A stretch of 24,341 bases of DNA from Haloarcula nitratireducens (GCF_019599505.1 NZ_RKLT01000037.1:1-24341); one strand, 5' to 3'. Shown: positions 1 through 7,893, numbered from the stretch's first letter. Made by a program: numbers and translations. Notes: generated from the letters alone by a model not told the origin.

Positions 1-174
1 CGAGGGTCGCTTTTTGCCTGCCGTGTCGCCACGGCCTCGGAGACGCCCCCTCGGGAACGGTGTGATGGCCTTCGTCGTCCGGGCGGACCCCAATCCAACC
101 GCCAGTTTTTGCCCGTTGTGCTTGCCCTCAGATACGCTGTCAGGGAGCTTAATTCCGGCGGTTGTGGCGGAGTT

Positions 175-215
175 GTCGGATTCATCCCCGCCGTGAACGG
201 CGAGGCTTTCTCCTC
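175..215 (-). repeat. IS200/IS605-type right-end-like hairpin (remnant)
   Basis: Read on the minus strand, this segment has an 8-bp stem (186-193 pairing with 198-205, one G-T pair) closed by a four-base loop. It is followed by a GGGGATGAATCC tail. The stem lies within AAGCCTCGCCGTTCAC, and nearly the same string recurs on the plus strand at 20533-20548. From memory, haloarchaeal IS1341/TnpB elements end in hairpins of this kind, which form the 3' part of the omega RNA. No TnpB reading frame lies on either side, so this would be a detached end. The rest of 1-243 shows no convincing gene; the short frames there look random. Confidence 0.4.
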
Positions 216-243
216 GAACTTCCGTAATCAGACTACAACGGGA

Positions 244-412
244 GTGTACCGTGTCGGCATATTAGATTCGTATAACAGGAAGGCAATCAATCCAATCCTG
301 AATATCGTTCGCGTACTCAGACATAAATTGGTCTGGGCCCGTGATGAGAACGTTAACTCGCAGATTGAGAACGGCAGCGTCCAACTTTCTCCGCCAGTCG
401 AGTTGAGAGCGG
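244..412 (+). pseudogene. N-terminal remnant of a RimK-like ATP-grasp ligase
   Basis: From a possible GTG start at 244 the frame reads YRVGILDSYNRK, then an alpha-helical stretch, then LVWARDENVNSQIENG. This resembles the first 55 or so residues of the RimK/LysX-like ATP-grasp proteins of haloarchaea, whose N-terminus is a small Rossmann-like domain before the ATP-grasp fold. The frame stops at 429, so the whole ATP-binding domain is missing. Immediately downstream, in a different frame, lies the tail of a RimK-associated zinc protease. The simplest reading is that a deletion removed the end of the ligase and the beginning of the protease. The start codon is a guess, and the family call rests on pattern memory. 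Confidence 0.5.
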
Positions 413-623
413 GCCGATGGTCGGGATGACACAGATACGTTTATCGACCGCCAGTGGAACTGAGACACGGCCACTTGTCGACGTAGACATGTGTCTGAAC
501 GGAAGCTGGCGGACCGTCACAGCCAGCATCACCGATCGGTCCGAGATGACCTATCCTGTTCTTCTCGGACGTGGCGTACTCGAAGCATACTCGTTCGATA
601 TCGGTCAGACAGTCGAGGAATAA
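396..623 (+). pseudogene. C-terminal remnant of a RimK-associated zinc protease (retropepsin-like)
   Basis: The frame ending at 623 contains GPMVGMTQIRLSTASG and then ITDRSEMTYPVLLGRGVLE. This is the conserved C-terminal part of the putative ATP-dependent zinc protease family (PF05618), which adopts a retropepsin-like fold and is often encoded beside RimK-type ligases. The N-terminal segment with the catalytic DTG-like motif is absent, and an in-frame stop lies upstream at 366-368. The remnant could start at the ATG at 417 and give 68 residues, but that product would lack the active site. Together with the ligase remnant it forms a two-gene deletion scar. Confidence 0.6.
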
Positions 624-763
624 CCACATGCAGAGAAGCCAATTCACTAATGTACATCAGAGCGATGAACCACCTCCGGAGCAAATTTTCGCTCCCAACC
701 AGCAACTACCGCTACAGCCGCCTGTATCGACCCGTGTAGGAGACATATAGACGCCCTTCAACC

Positions 764-1018
764 ATGTCTGTAACAAGACAAGTTGTTCTGGAACAGCTCG
801 CCAGAGCAAGTGACGCAGACCAGCGAGAGACGACGACAAAGGCGGCGCTCGCAGCGACACTCAACACCGACGAAGGGACGATCGAATCCCATCTGGCTGG
901 ACTCGCAACGTGTGAACTGGTCCGAACGCATCCGGACGGTCGAGTCAGAATAACGATCACCGGTGAAGAGCTACTGGCTCTTGATGCCGATGAGCTAGTG
1001 ATTGTCGACTCAGAGTAA
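764..1018 (+). CDS. Small winged-helix DNA-binding protein
   Basis: This 84-residue acidic protein has the layout of a stand-alone winged helix-turn-helix. Helix 1 is SVTRQVVLEQLARAS. A helix-turn-helix follows at about 26-50 (TTKAALAATLNTDEGTIESHLAGLATCELV), and a beta-wing at about 54-65 (THPDGRVRITITGEELL). The pattern is like MarR/ArsR-type or PhiH1-like small haloarchaeal regulators, but no ligand-binding domain is present. It lies upstream of a larger HTH regulator on the same strand with a 78-base gap holding a palindrome, so the two probably have separate promoters. A CATATAG lies 14-20 bases before the start, closer than a usual TATA box. Targets are unknown. Confidence 0.7.
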   Translation: MSVTRQVVLEQLARASDADQRETTTKAALAATLNTDEGTIESHLAGLATCELVRTHPDGRVRITITGEELLALDADELVIVDSE

Positions 1019-1046
1019 GGGGTTTCCAGCAGATTGAGAGGTCAGT

Positions 1047-1079
1047 ATTTATCGGCTCCCCGCATAACAGTCGATAAAT
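1047..1079. promoter_or_regulatory. Palindromic candidate operator/promoter before the HTH regulator
   Basis: A perfect 8-bp inverted repeat, ATTTATCG (1047-1054) and CGATAAAT (1072-1079), is separated by 17 bases. The left arm overlaps a TATA-like GTATTTAT. A Shine-Dalgarno-like GGAGGA lies at about 1080-1085, 11 bases before the ATG at 1097. The symmetry and position suggest a dimeric repressor site, most simply for autoregulation by the product of 1097-1699. No second copy was noticed in the window. Confidence 0.45.
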
Positions 1080-1096
1080 GGAGGATTTGACGATTG

Positions 1097-1699
1097 ATGT
1101 CTGATCGAAGTACAACCCAGTCCGACGACGAGAGCGACGAGGTCCAGTACGATCCAAATTCCGGCAGGTACGATATATACGAATGCTCTGACCCCGATTG
1201 TGATAATGTTGTTCTCGTAGTTGGACGCGACGACCCACCAATGTCTTGTCACGACCAACCAATGGAACGGGTTACAGAGTTGGATATGAGTGTGAAACCT
1301 CCAGACGTGAGACAGGTGCTCCTCCAAGCATTCGGTCTTCCGAAGGCTGGACTGGACATCTGTCTATGCGTTATCGGCGAGGGTCCTCTCTCGGCGAACA
1401 AAGTCGCCGAGCAGCTCGGGTATGACCGAAGTACAGTCACGCGGTATCTCAACAAACTCGTCGAACTAGGATTGCTCAAACGATCTGAGCTCAACCGAGA
1501 GGGAGGTGGCGTCGTTAAGGTGTATCACTCGGTTGACCTCGAACGAATGCGCCGCGAGACGCTCATCGGGTTCTACGTCTGGGCCGGGGAGGCAGCCTCC
1601 CTAATCGAAGACGCGAACCTAACGAAACAAGACTACCTCGAAGAGAACCCCGATCGGGAGCTGCCGGACGTCTTCTGGGAGTCATTCCCAGATGAGTAA
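1097..1699 (+). CDS. Zinc-ribbon plus winged-helix transcriptional regulator (TrmB/MarR-like)
   Basis: This is a 200-residue predicted regulator. The acidic N-terminus is followed by a zinc-ribbon-like segment with Cys30, Cys35 and Cys51-His52. A winged helix lies at about 80-145; its core is PLSANKVAEQLGYDRSTVTR followed by a wing with REGGGVVKVYHSV. The C-terminal part (150-200) is helical and acidic. The layout matches haloarchaeal TrmB-like regulators with an N-terminal metal ribbon; in that broad group OxsR of Haloferax is a thiol-based redox sensor, so a redox or metal role is possible here but not shown. The ATG at 1097 is preferred over the upstream TTG at 1094 because of the Shine-Dalgarno-like GGAGGA upstream. 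A palindrome (1047-1079) precedes it. It may control the redox genes of this island. Confidence 0.75.
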   Translation: MSDRSTTQSDDESDEVQYDPNSGRYDIYECSDPDCDNVVLVVGRDDPPMSCHDQPMERVTELDMSVKPPDVRQVLLQAFGLPKAGLDICLCVIGEGPLSANKVAEQLGYDRSTVTRYLNKLVELGLLKRSELNREGGGVVKVYHSVDLERMRRETLIGFYVWAGEAASLIEDANLTKQDYLEENPDRELPDVFWESFPDE

Positions 1700-1927
1700 C
1701 TGTTCGAAGGGCACATCCCGGAACGTCTACATCGAATCGCGGAGAGCAGCGAGGACTTCGCTACAGCCTCTGCAGGGGTCGTATGTTGACCGATATAACC
1801 AGCGGCCCAGTAGTCACGTTGAGTTCCGAGGCCAAGACACAGCCCAATCCTCAGCAGGCTTGACGAGCGGTCACGCATCAGGCCCCTATCGCTTGAACCT
1901 CACTCTGGTATTGGACACTTCCGACTA

Positions 1928-3226
1928 ATGGCCCGACGTCGAACGGTGCTGACAGCTAGTACTGGAATCCTGCTGTGGCTCGCGGGCTGTGGAGATCGCG
2001 GGTCCGATCCGACTCCAACGACCGAGCCGAACCCGGCGTCAGCTACCAACAGTCCCTCTGGTCCGTACTGGTACACCCATCCCCAGCCGACTGGCAATCG
2101 GTTCATCTCCGGGGCCGCGGATCTCCGGAACACCGAGCCTGTTCAGTTCGCTGTCGACGGTCGGCCAGTCTGGCTGGTCGCCCATCCGGCGCCACAGGGG
2201 AGTTACTGGACTGTCGTCACGGCAGAGGGTACCGCTACTCGATGGCAGGTCTACGACGGGGCAGTCTCTAATAAAACGCGTCTGCCACAACAGGTACCCG
2301 GACGCCCGCCAGTAGTAGCAGACGGCAACACCGGTTCAAAGCTTCTCGGCCATCCGTCGATCATGGGCCGGAACGCAGGCCAGATGGTGACCTCTGGGGA
2401 AGGGATGTCTCGCCGCCTGTTCGTGGCAGCGAACGGTGATTTCGTCGTCGACGGCGACGACCGCTCTCGTCTCCCTATCGATGCACCGCCCGATGTCCGA
2501 CCGGCATCACTCGGAGACGGTACGTACGTCGTCTACGGTGACGTGACGGACCGTTACGGACACGGCGCGCTCGGTGACACACTGGAACCGTCGTCCCTCG
2601 TCGTGGTCGATCCGACGAATCCGGAGGTGGTCGCTCGAACAGTACTCGATGCACCCCTTGTCTTCGAAGGGTTGCAACCACTCGTCGCAGATCTTAACGA
2701 CGATGGCAAACCGGAGATTGTCACTACGATTGCTGATTCCGAGAACGGGGCACGCATCGCAGTCTACTCACCGGCCGGTGAGCGCATCGCGACCGGTCCC
2801 GTATACGGCCCAGGCTGGCGCCACCAGCTCGCAGTCGCACCGTTCGGTCCCAAGGATGCCACAGAACTCGCCGCCGTTCTGAAACCGCACGTCACCCACA
2901 CGCTGGAGTATTACCAGCTCGAAGACGGTGAGCTGAGCGTTCGAGCCACCGTTGATGGGGTTTCGTCCCACACGTACGGGTCCCGCAACCTCGACGGGGC
3001 TGTCGCAGCCGATTTCGATGACGATGGTACTGTGGAACTCCTCGTCCCGACGACCGACCGTCGCCGGCTCGTTGCCGTTTCCCGCATATCTAGCGACGCG
3101 CGGATCCAGTGGGAATGGGAGTTAGGTGGTCAGCTAACGAGTAATCTTACTGGCGTTGGTCTCGAAGACGGTGGTGTCGCAGTAGGTGCCGCCACTGCCG
3201 AGGACGTATTCGTCTGGTCAGCCTAA
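1928..3226 (+). CDS. Secreted lipoprotein with VCBS/FG-GAP-type beta-propeller repeats
   Basis: This 432-residue predicted surface lipoprotein has an N-terminal ARRRTVLTA, a short hydrophobic core and a lipobox ending in Cys21 (WLAGC), followed by a Pro/Thr-rich linker to about residue 50. That suggests Tat export and lipid anchoring on the outer face of the membrane. Calcium-loop-like repeats typical of VCBS/FG-GAP propellers occur at 253-266 (VADLNDDGKPEIVT) and 359-374 (VAADFDDDGTVELLVP). The remainder is beta-rich with no catalytic motif I recognise. Its stop codon abuts the stop of the convergent gene at 3227 with no spacer. Ligand and partner are unknown. The 228 bases before it (1700-1927) hold no convincing gene. 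Confidence 0.8.
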   Translation: MARRRTVLTASTGILLWLAGCGDRGSDPTPTTEPNPASATNSPSGPYWYTHPQPTGNRFISGAADLRNTEPVQFAVDGRPVWLVAHPAPQGSYWTVVTAEGTATRWQVYDGAVSNKTRLPQQVPGRPPVVADGNTGSKLLGHPSIMGRNAGQMVTSGEGMSRRLFVAANGDFVVDGDDRSRLPIDAPPDVRPASLGDGTYVVYGDVTDRYGHGALGDTLEPSSLVVVDPTNPEVVARTVLDAPLVFEGLQPLVADLNDDGKPEIVTTIADSENGARIAVYSPAGERIATGPVYGPGWRHQLAVAPFGPKDATELAAVLKPHVTHTLEYYQLEDGELSVRATVDGVSSHTYGSRNLDGAVAADFDDDGTVELLVPTTDRRRLVAVSRISSDARIQWEWELGGQLTSNLTGVGLEDGGVAVGAATAEDVFVWSA

Positions 3227-3847
3227 TCAACGCGATCCGGGACAATCACTAGCGTCGAACGATTGCCTCTCGGATCCTTGGTCTCTCAGCCGCGTTTCTC
3301 CCGAACCGAGATTGACCACTATCGCCAGTCCCCCGTACTCGTGTGTCTGATCGTGTCCACGGACGACGACACAGGTTACCTCCTCGGGAATCTCGATCGT
3401 CTCGGACCGCGTAAATGGCTGCTGAGAGTGCGCGTGCAGAAGTTCGCGCCGACCGAGACGCGTCCCGTCTAATCGTTCGACCTGCCACCAGTTTGCGTAT
3501 CCTTCCTCACCGTCGTCATCGTGATGCAGAGTCACGTCGAACGTGTACGTCCCGTTCTGCGCCTCAAAAGAGACGTCGACGACGTTAGCCTCTCGTAAGT
3601 CAAGGTCGTCAGTTCCGGCGCTATCGGCGGTCTCTGCATCAGAAGTACTGTCGGTTCCTAAGCCGTCGCTTGTAGATGTGTCCGAGGTATCGCGCGTCCC
3701 CGTCGTTGCCTCGTCAGTCGTGTCCTGACCATCCTCTCCAGGACGTGACTCTTGTCCACTGTCTGCACAGCCAGCCAGTGCGGCGAGCGTAAGCACGCTC
3801 CCCTGGCTCAGAAGACGACGTCGAGTGAGATACCGCGTTGTGTTCAT
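3227..3847 (-). CDS. Tat lipoprotein of unknown function with low-complexity linker
   Basis: This 206-residue protein starts with a Tat signal, TRRRLLSQG (residues 8-16), a hydrophobic stretch and a lipobox ending at Cys27 (ALAGC). Residues 28-80 are a Thr/Ser/Asp/Gly/Glu-rich linker of the kind that lifts haloarchaeal lipoproteins off the membrane. The C-terminal 120 residues are a compact beta-rich domain with an HHDDDGEEGYANWWQVE segment and a HDQTHEYGG segment, which could bind a metal, but I do not recognise the family. The upstream sequence has CGTTATTTGCC about 30 bases before the start, consistent with a leaderless TATA promoter. It is convergent with the propeller lipoprotein at 1928 and may work with it at the cell surface. 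Confidence 0.75.
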   Translation of the reverse strand: MNTTRYLTRRRLLSQGSVLTLAALAGCADSGQESRPGEDGQDTTDEATTGTRDTSDTSTSDGLGTDSTSDAETADSAGTDDLDLREANVVDVSFEAQNGTYTFDVTLHHDDDGEEGYANWWQVERLDGTRLGRRELLHAHSQQPFTRSETIEIPEEVTCVVVRGHDQTHEYGGLAIVVNLGSGETRLRDQGSERQSFDASDCPGSR

Positions 3848-3977
3848 GAATCAAGCATTCGCAGGGAGGGCAAATAACGCCACTCGTTACCCGCTTACAA
3901 CATCCAGTTCCAATAGCTCTTCGTCATACACGATTACGAGCAGCCCAACTTCGAAAGTGGGAGAATACGGGAAATCC

Positions 3978-5387
3978 TCACCGTGTGCCGTCGACGACTT
4001 TCGCCGCGGTCAGTACAGGGTCCCAGGTCGTGTTGAACGGTGGCGCGTAAGCGAGGTCGTAATTAGAGAGTTCATCGACGGTCGTCCCCTCGCTCACTGC
4101 TCCGACCAGTGCGTGACTCCGGTGGACCGCACCTTCGCCGTACTCGGAGACGAGACTGCCGCCTAAGACGCGGCCGGAGGGACCGTCGACGGTGAGCGTC
4201 ACCTGCACGGTTCCGCCTTCGGGGTAGTACCCGGCGCGAGACTTAGCTCTGATCGTTTCCGTTATCGGTTCGAAGCCAGCTTTCTGGGCCGTGTCGTGGT
4301 CGAGAATTCCGGTTCGGGCTGCCTCCACCTCGAACGCCTTGACCGCGGCCGTACCGGCGACACCGCCTCCTTTGGTCGGCTTGCCTGCAACGGTCTGGCC
4401 GATGGCCCGTCCGTGTCTATTCGCCGTCAGAGCGAGCGGAATGTACATCGGGTCGCCGGTGACGACGTGCTCGGCCTCTGCACAGTCGCCTGCTGCATAC
4501 ACGTCGGGGACGTTCGTCTCCCGGTAGGCGTCAGTCGCGATTGCGCCCGTCTCGCCGAGTTCGATCCCTGCATCCTCGGCAAGGTTCGTCCGAGGTCGGA
4601 CGCCAGTCCCCACGAGGATCATCTCGACCGGGACGCGGTCATCCTTGGTGACGATTGCCTCGACCGCGTCACTCCCAGCGAGTTCACGCACTTCGGTGTT
4701 CAGATAGACTGCAACATCCTGCTCCTCGAGGTGATCGAGGACGGTTTCGCTGGTAGCCGTGCTGAACTGCTTGAGGATTCGGTCGCCCCGCTGGAAGAGA
4801 TGGACCTCGAAGTCGTTGGCAGCCAGCGCTTCGGCCATTTCGACACCGATGTATCCGCCGCCGACGATCCCGACCGGCCCGTTGCACGTTTCCAGAAACT
4901 GGCAGGCGGGGCCGCGGTCGGGCTGCTGTAGGTCCCCAGTCGAGCGGGCCCGCCCGACGTATTCGCGGAGTTCCTTCCCGTCAGACATCGATCCGAGCGT
5001 GTAGACACCAGTCCGGTCAAGGCCGTCAATCGGTGGTGTAACCGCCTCCGAACCCGTCGCCACGAGCAAGTGGTCGTACTCTTGGACGACCTCTCTCTCA
5101 TCGCTCCGGGCCGTGACAGTCCGGTTCGAGGGGTTGATGTCGACGACCTCGTGGCCCGTCCGGAGATCGATGTCCCGTTCCTGCCGGAATTCCTCCGGTG
5201 TGACCGAGACGAGATCCTCCAGAGATTGGATTTCTCCTTTGATGTAGTACGGTAGTCCGCAGGCACCGTAGGACACCCATTCGCCCTGCTCGAAGACGAC
5301 GACGTCGAGTTCGGGGTCGTCGCGCTTCGCTTTACTAGCTGCAGACATCCCAGCGGCGTCTCCGCCAACAACGACTAAAGTGGACAT
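3978..5387 (-). CDS. FAD/NAD(P)-dependent CoA-disulfide reductase-type oxidoreductase
   Basis: This 469-residue class of flavoenzyme reduces CoA disulfide, persulfide or oxygen with NAD(P)H. The FAD-binding motif is VVVGGDAAGM (5-14). The single redox cysteine, Cys43, sits in SYGACGLPYY (39-48), the signature of the CoADR/NADH oxidase/persulfide reductase group. The NAD(P) motif is GIVGGGYIG (173-181), the second FAD motif is YAAGDC (297-302), and the C-terminal dimerisation domain ends with LAYAPPFNTTWDPV, typical of the family. No fused rhodanese domain is present, so it is not the Npsr/CoADR-RHD type. It is transcribed divergently from the Lpd-like gene at 5520 and has a strong TATA box. 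The exact substrate cannot be told from sequence; CoA disulfide or CoA persulfide fits the sulfur-related setting. Confidence 0.85.
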   Translation of the reverse strand: MSTLVVVGGDAAGMSAASKAKRDDPELDVVVFEQGEWVSYGACGLPYYIKGEIQSLEDLVSVTPEEFRQERDIDLRTGHEVVDINPSNRTVTARSDEREVVQEYDHLLVATGSEAVTPPIDGLDRTGVYTLGSMSDGKELREYVGRARSTGDLQQPDRGPACQFLETCNGPVGIVGGGYIGVEMAEALAANDFEVHLFQRGDRILKQFSTATSETVLDHLEEQDVAVYLNTEVRELAGSDAVEAIVTKDDRVPVEMILVGTGVRPRTNLAEDAGIELGETGAIATDAYRETNVPDVYAAGDCAEAEHVVTGDPMYIPLALTANRHGRAIGQTVAGKPTKGGGVAGTAAVKAFEVEAARTGILDHDTAQKAGFEPITETIRAKSRAGYYPEGGTVQVTLTVDGPSGRVLGGSLVSEYGEGAVHRSHALVGAVSEGTTVDELSNYDLAYAPPFNTTWDPVLTAAKVVDGTR

Positions 5388-5519
5388 AGAGACTGCAACA
5401 GACAGCTGGTTTATAAACGCGGCTCGTGTGTGTGACTCGATTTCAGCGTCGGAAGCGTCCGTGCAACCGGATCGAACCGCCGGGGGAGCTTCTTTGTCGT
5501 CGACGTTGTCAAAATAGAT
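5388..5519. promoter_or_regulatory. Divergent promoter region between two flavoenzyme genes
   Basis: The palindromic TATA box TTTATAAA at 5410-5417 is centred about 26 bases from the minus-strand ATG at 5387, the distance expected for a leaderless archaeal transcript. The plus-strand gene starts at 5520; its promoter is less clear, with a T-rich CTTCTTTGTC about 30 bases upstream. The shared 132-base spacer would let a single regulator act on both disulfide-reductase-type genes. Confidence 0.6.
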
Positions 5520-6881
5520 ATGGCCGACTTTGACGTCCTCGTGATCGGTGGCGGAACAGGCAACAACGTGGCTGCAGCGGCAGCCGACGCCGGACTAGAG
5601 ACGGCACTCGTCGAACCGGGTCCACTCGGTGGGACATGTCTCAACCGAGGATGCAACCCCTCGAAAATGCTCATTCAAGCTGCCAACGCGGTGAACCACG
5701 TTCGTGCCGCCGAGCAGTTCCACGTCGACGCCACCCTCAACGGCATCGACCACGCCGCAGTCGTGGACGAGATGGACGACTTGCTCGGGGGAATCGCGGA
5801 AGACATGGAGGCGCGCTACCGCGAGAAGGAGAATCTCACGCTGTTCAAAGAACGCACGGAGTTCGTCGAAGAGCGGACAGTTCGTCTTGAGGGTGAAGCT
5901 GTCACGGCCGAGAAAGTGGTCGTCGCTGCAGGGAGCCGTCCGGTCGTACCACCGATCGACGGCCTTGATGATGTGGACTACCTCACGAGTCAGGATGCCC
6001 TGTACCTCCGAGAGACGCCCGAGAGCCTCGTTATTCTCGGGGGAGGGTACATTGCCGTCGAACTGGGTTACTTTTTCGACGCGATGGGGACCGACGTGAC
6101 CGTCGTCGAGATGATGGACTCGCTGGTTCATCGTGAGGATGGCGATGTCGCCGAGGTGTTTACCGATATCGCGGCCGACCGCCACGACGTCTACACCGGC
6201 CATCGGGTGACGGCCGTCGAAGAAGCGAGTGGAGGATACGCTGTCCATGCCGAGACCGAGACCGGCGATGAGACGGCTGTCGAGGGCAGTAAGGTGCTTG
6301 TCGCACTAGGACGCCGCCCCAACAGTGATACGCTCAACCTCGAGACTGCAGGCATCGATGTCGACGATCGAGGCTTCATCGAGACTGACGAGTACCTGCA
6401 GACCACCGCCAAGAACGTCTGGGCACAGGGCGACATCGCGGGCAACGCCCTGTTCAAACACTCCGGCGACTACGAAACCCGCCACGCGGTCGCGAACGTC
6501 GTTCATGGAGAGTCACAGGCTATCGATCTCTCGGCTATGCCCCACACGATCTTCACCGAACCACAGATCGCCGGCGTCGGGGCGACCGAGGATGAGCTCA
6601 TGGACGAGGACACTAAGTACGTCGTCGGACGGGCCGATTACGCCGACTCGGCGATGGGCCGGGCGAAGAAGCTCGATCACGGGTTCGTGAAGGTTCTCGC
6701 TGCCCCCGATGGCGAGATCCTGGGCGCCCACGCCATCGGCTACGAAGCTTCCACGCTGTTGCACGAGGCCGTTCTCGCGATGCGTACTGGCGCGACCGTC
6801 GACGACGTCGCCGGGACGATTCACGCCCACCCAACGCTGAGCAAGGTGGTTGAGGCGGCCTTCCGCGACGTGTCAAGCTAA
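5520..6881 (+). CDS. Dihydrolipoamide dehydrogenase/mycothione reductase-like disulfide reductase, His-Glu dyad altered
   Basis: This 453-residue member of the class I pyridine-nucleotide disulfide oxidoreductases has FAD motif VIGGGTGNNVA (8-18), redox pair Cys40-Cys45 in GGTCLNRGCNPSKM, an NAD(P) motif LGGGYIAVELG, a second FAD motif AQGDIAG and a C-terminal dimerisation domain. The GTGNN variant in the FAD loop is more like mycothione reductase than E. coli Lpd. In the C-terminal HAHPTLSKVVE the catalytic His437-Pro438 are kept. The Glu five residues after the His, which pairs with it in Lpd and glutathione reductase, is Lys442 here. Haloarchaea use gamma-glutamylcysteine, and bis-gamma-glutamylcystine reductase belongs to this superfamily, so a low-molecular-weight disulfide is a likelier substrate than lipoamide. 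Automated names such as mercuric reductase are possible but unsupported. Confidence 0.85.
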   Translation: MADFDVLVIGGGTGNNVAAAAADAGLETALVEPGPLGGTCLNRGCNPSKMLIQAANAVNHVRAAEQFHVDATLNGIDHAAVVDEMDDLLGGIAEDMEARYREKENLTLFKERTEFVEERTVRLEGEAVTAEKVVVAAGSRPVVPPIDGLDDVDYLTSQDALYLRETPESLVILGGGYIAVELGYFFDAMGTDVTVVEMMDSLVHREDGDVAEVFTDIAADRHDVYTGHRVTAVEEASGGYAVHAETETGDETAVEGSKVLVALGRRPNSDTLNLETAGIDVDDRGFIETDEYLQTTAKNVWAQGDIAGNALFKHSGDYETRHAVANVVHGESQAIDLSAMPHTIFTEPQIAGVGATEDELMDEDTKYVVGRADYADSAMGRAKKLDHGFVKVLAAPDGEILGAHAIGYEASTLLHEAVLAMRTGATVDDVAGTIHAHPTLSKVVEAAFRDVSS

Positions 6882-7407
6882 CCGATACGAGTATTTGGGT
6901 GCCTACAACCCTGCTCTTTCGCGAACCACATCCTGACGTGACTGGAACATCCCCGAATCTCGGGTGTACGCCGCATCTGTCCCGACGCGGTGAGGGTCGC
7001 GTCGTCTGACGGATGCAGTGCCAAGGGTCACTTATCTGCTCATCGTCGTGGCTGAGTCTCGATGGCTGGCCGTCATGCGGGAGTAGCTGATATTCGATGA
7101 AAGTCGACTATCGAAGTTTGCAAACGAATCGCCTGAGTTCAGGAGGACGCCCTCGCTGCGGATGACCTGGTGGTTAAAATCAGCTCACCAAAACCATCCT
7201 CATTTCCGGAATGAGTGTGTCGTAGGATGGTCTCAGGGAGTGAAACTCGTGTCCAACAACAACTACGCCCTGCGAGCTGTAGCTTCGGCCGACGACTGCT
7301 CGAATTCGCGGAACCCGAAACGATTCCGCTGTTCGAACACCGTGAATCGAATGTTTCCTGAACTACGACGTGTTCTCCCCAACTTCGAGGTGGCGGGCCA
7401 CGAGGAC
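6882..7407. other. Gene-free stretch with a compound inverted repeat
   Basis: These 526 bases between two converging genes hold no reading frame with haloarchaeal codon or amino-acid character. Frames covering the region on either strand are Arg/Ser/Cys-rich and look random. The one structural feature is the nested inverted repeat at 7193-7231. The region may be decayed sequence; no insertion-element ends were recognised. Confidence 0.5.
7193..7231. repeat. Nested inverted repeat
   Basis: ACCATCCT (7193-7200) pairs with AGGATGGT (7224-7231). Between them lies the 8-base palindrome TTCCGGAA (7204-7211), extended on its flanks by CAT and TGA. No T-run follows, so terminator function is not evident. 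It could be a protein-binding site, a decayed element end or an RNA hairpin. Confidence 0.4.
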
Positions 7408-7893
7408 TCAGCGCAGGGAGTGGTAGCTCGCGCCAAGGACTAATCCGAACACGAGGTGCGTGAGCAGGCCCATTAGTCCGAGGTTCGGCAGCGGCGGCGG
7501 GTTGGGAAAGCCGACGGCCGACAGCCCCAGTGGCATAATAACGCCGGCAGCAACGACCCAGAGGATTACGCCGTACGCGAGGCCGAGACCGACGACGCCG
7601 CCCAGCGACTCCGCGGCAGCTGCCAGCCGAGGTTGCGTCAACGCTGCGACGAAGACGACGCCGAACACCGCGCTGAGCGACATATGGACGACCCAGCCAG
7701 CGAGTCCACCGGACAGGCCGACGAGCGCCGGAATCGCGTTCTCGATAACAGGCGGCATCAGCAGCGAAAACAGCACGCCCATCACGAGTCCGCCGATCAA
7801 TCCCGCTTCCACGCCGTGTTGCCACGACGGACTGTCTCGTACAGCTCCAGTCCGTTCGAGGCCCTGCGTTTCCTGTTGTGCTTCTTGTGCCAT
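7408..7893 (-). CDS. Four-helix membrane protein of unknown function (paralog of 11852-12277)
   Basis: This 161-residue protein has a hydrophilic N-terminus and then four hydrophobic segments. The first begins GLIGGLVMGVLFSLLM, the second contains VHMSLSAVFGVVFVA, the third is GGVVGLGLAYGVILWVVAAGV and the fourth LLTHLVFGLVLGASY. It aligns by eye with the product of 11852-12277 (GLGLAYGVIL versus GLGLVYGIVL), and both keep a His at the start of helices 2 and 4. The paired histidines could bind a metal or haem, which is inference only. The ATG at 7893 is preferred over the one at 7923 because CCTTATGCC lies about 32 bases before it, as for a TATA box. I do not know an established function for this family. 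Confidence 0.7.
   Translation of the reverse strand: MAQEAQQETQGLERTGAVRDSPSWQHGVEAGLIGGLVMGVLFSLLMPPVIENAIPALVGLSGGLAGWVVHMSLSAVFGVVFVAALTQPRLAAAAESLGGVVGLGLAYGVILWVVAAGVIMPLGLSAVGFPNPPPLPNLGLMGLLTHLVFGLVLGASYHSLR

Noticed and set aside
1692..1928. 78-codon frame after the HTH regulator
   Set aside because: Composition is random (Ser/Arg/Tyr mix, few acidic residues) and it ends at the next gene's start without coupling features.
4296..4931. Open frame of 211 codons on the plus strand opposite the CoADR-type gene
   Set aside because: It lies wholly antisense to a strongly supported flavoenzyme with all family motifs; long antisense frames are common in GC-rich haloarchaeal DNA.
5595..6248. 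Antisense frame of 217 codons opposite the first Lpd-like gene
   Set aside because: The opposite strand encodes the FAD, CxxxxC and NAD(P) motifs of the reductase; the antisense product has no recognisable pattern.
5520..6881. Mercuric reductase assignment
   Set aside because: There is no N-terminal heavy-metal-associated domain, no C-terminal vicinal cysteine pair, and no merR, merT or merB-like gene nearby.
7139..7825. Open frame of 228 codons on the minus strand overlapping the membrane-protein gene
   Set aside because: It is Arg/Ser-rich without domain character and in another frame of the better-supported four-helix membrane protein.
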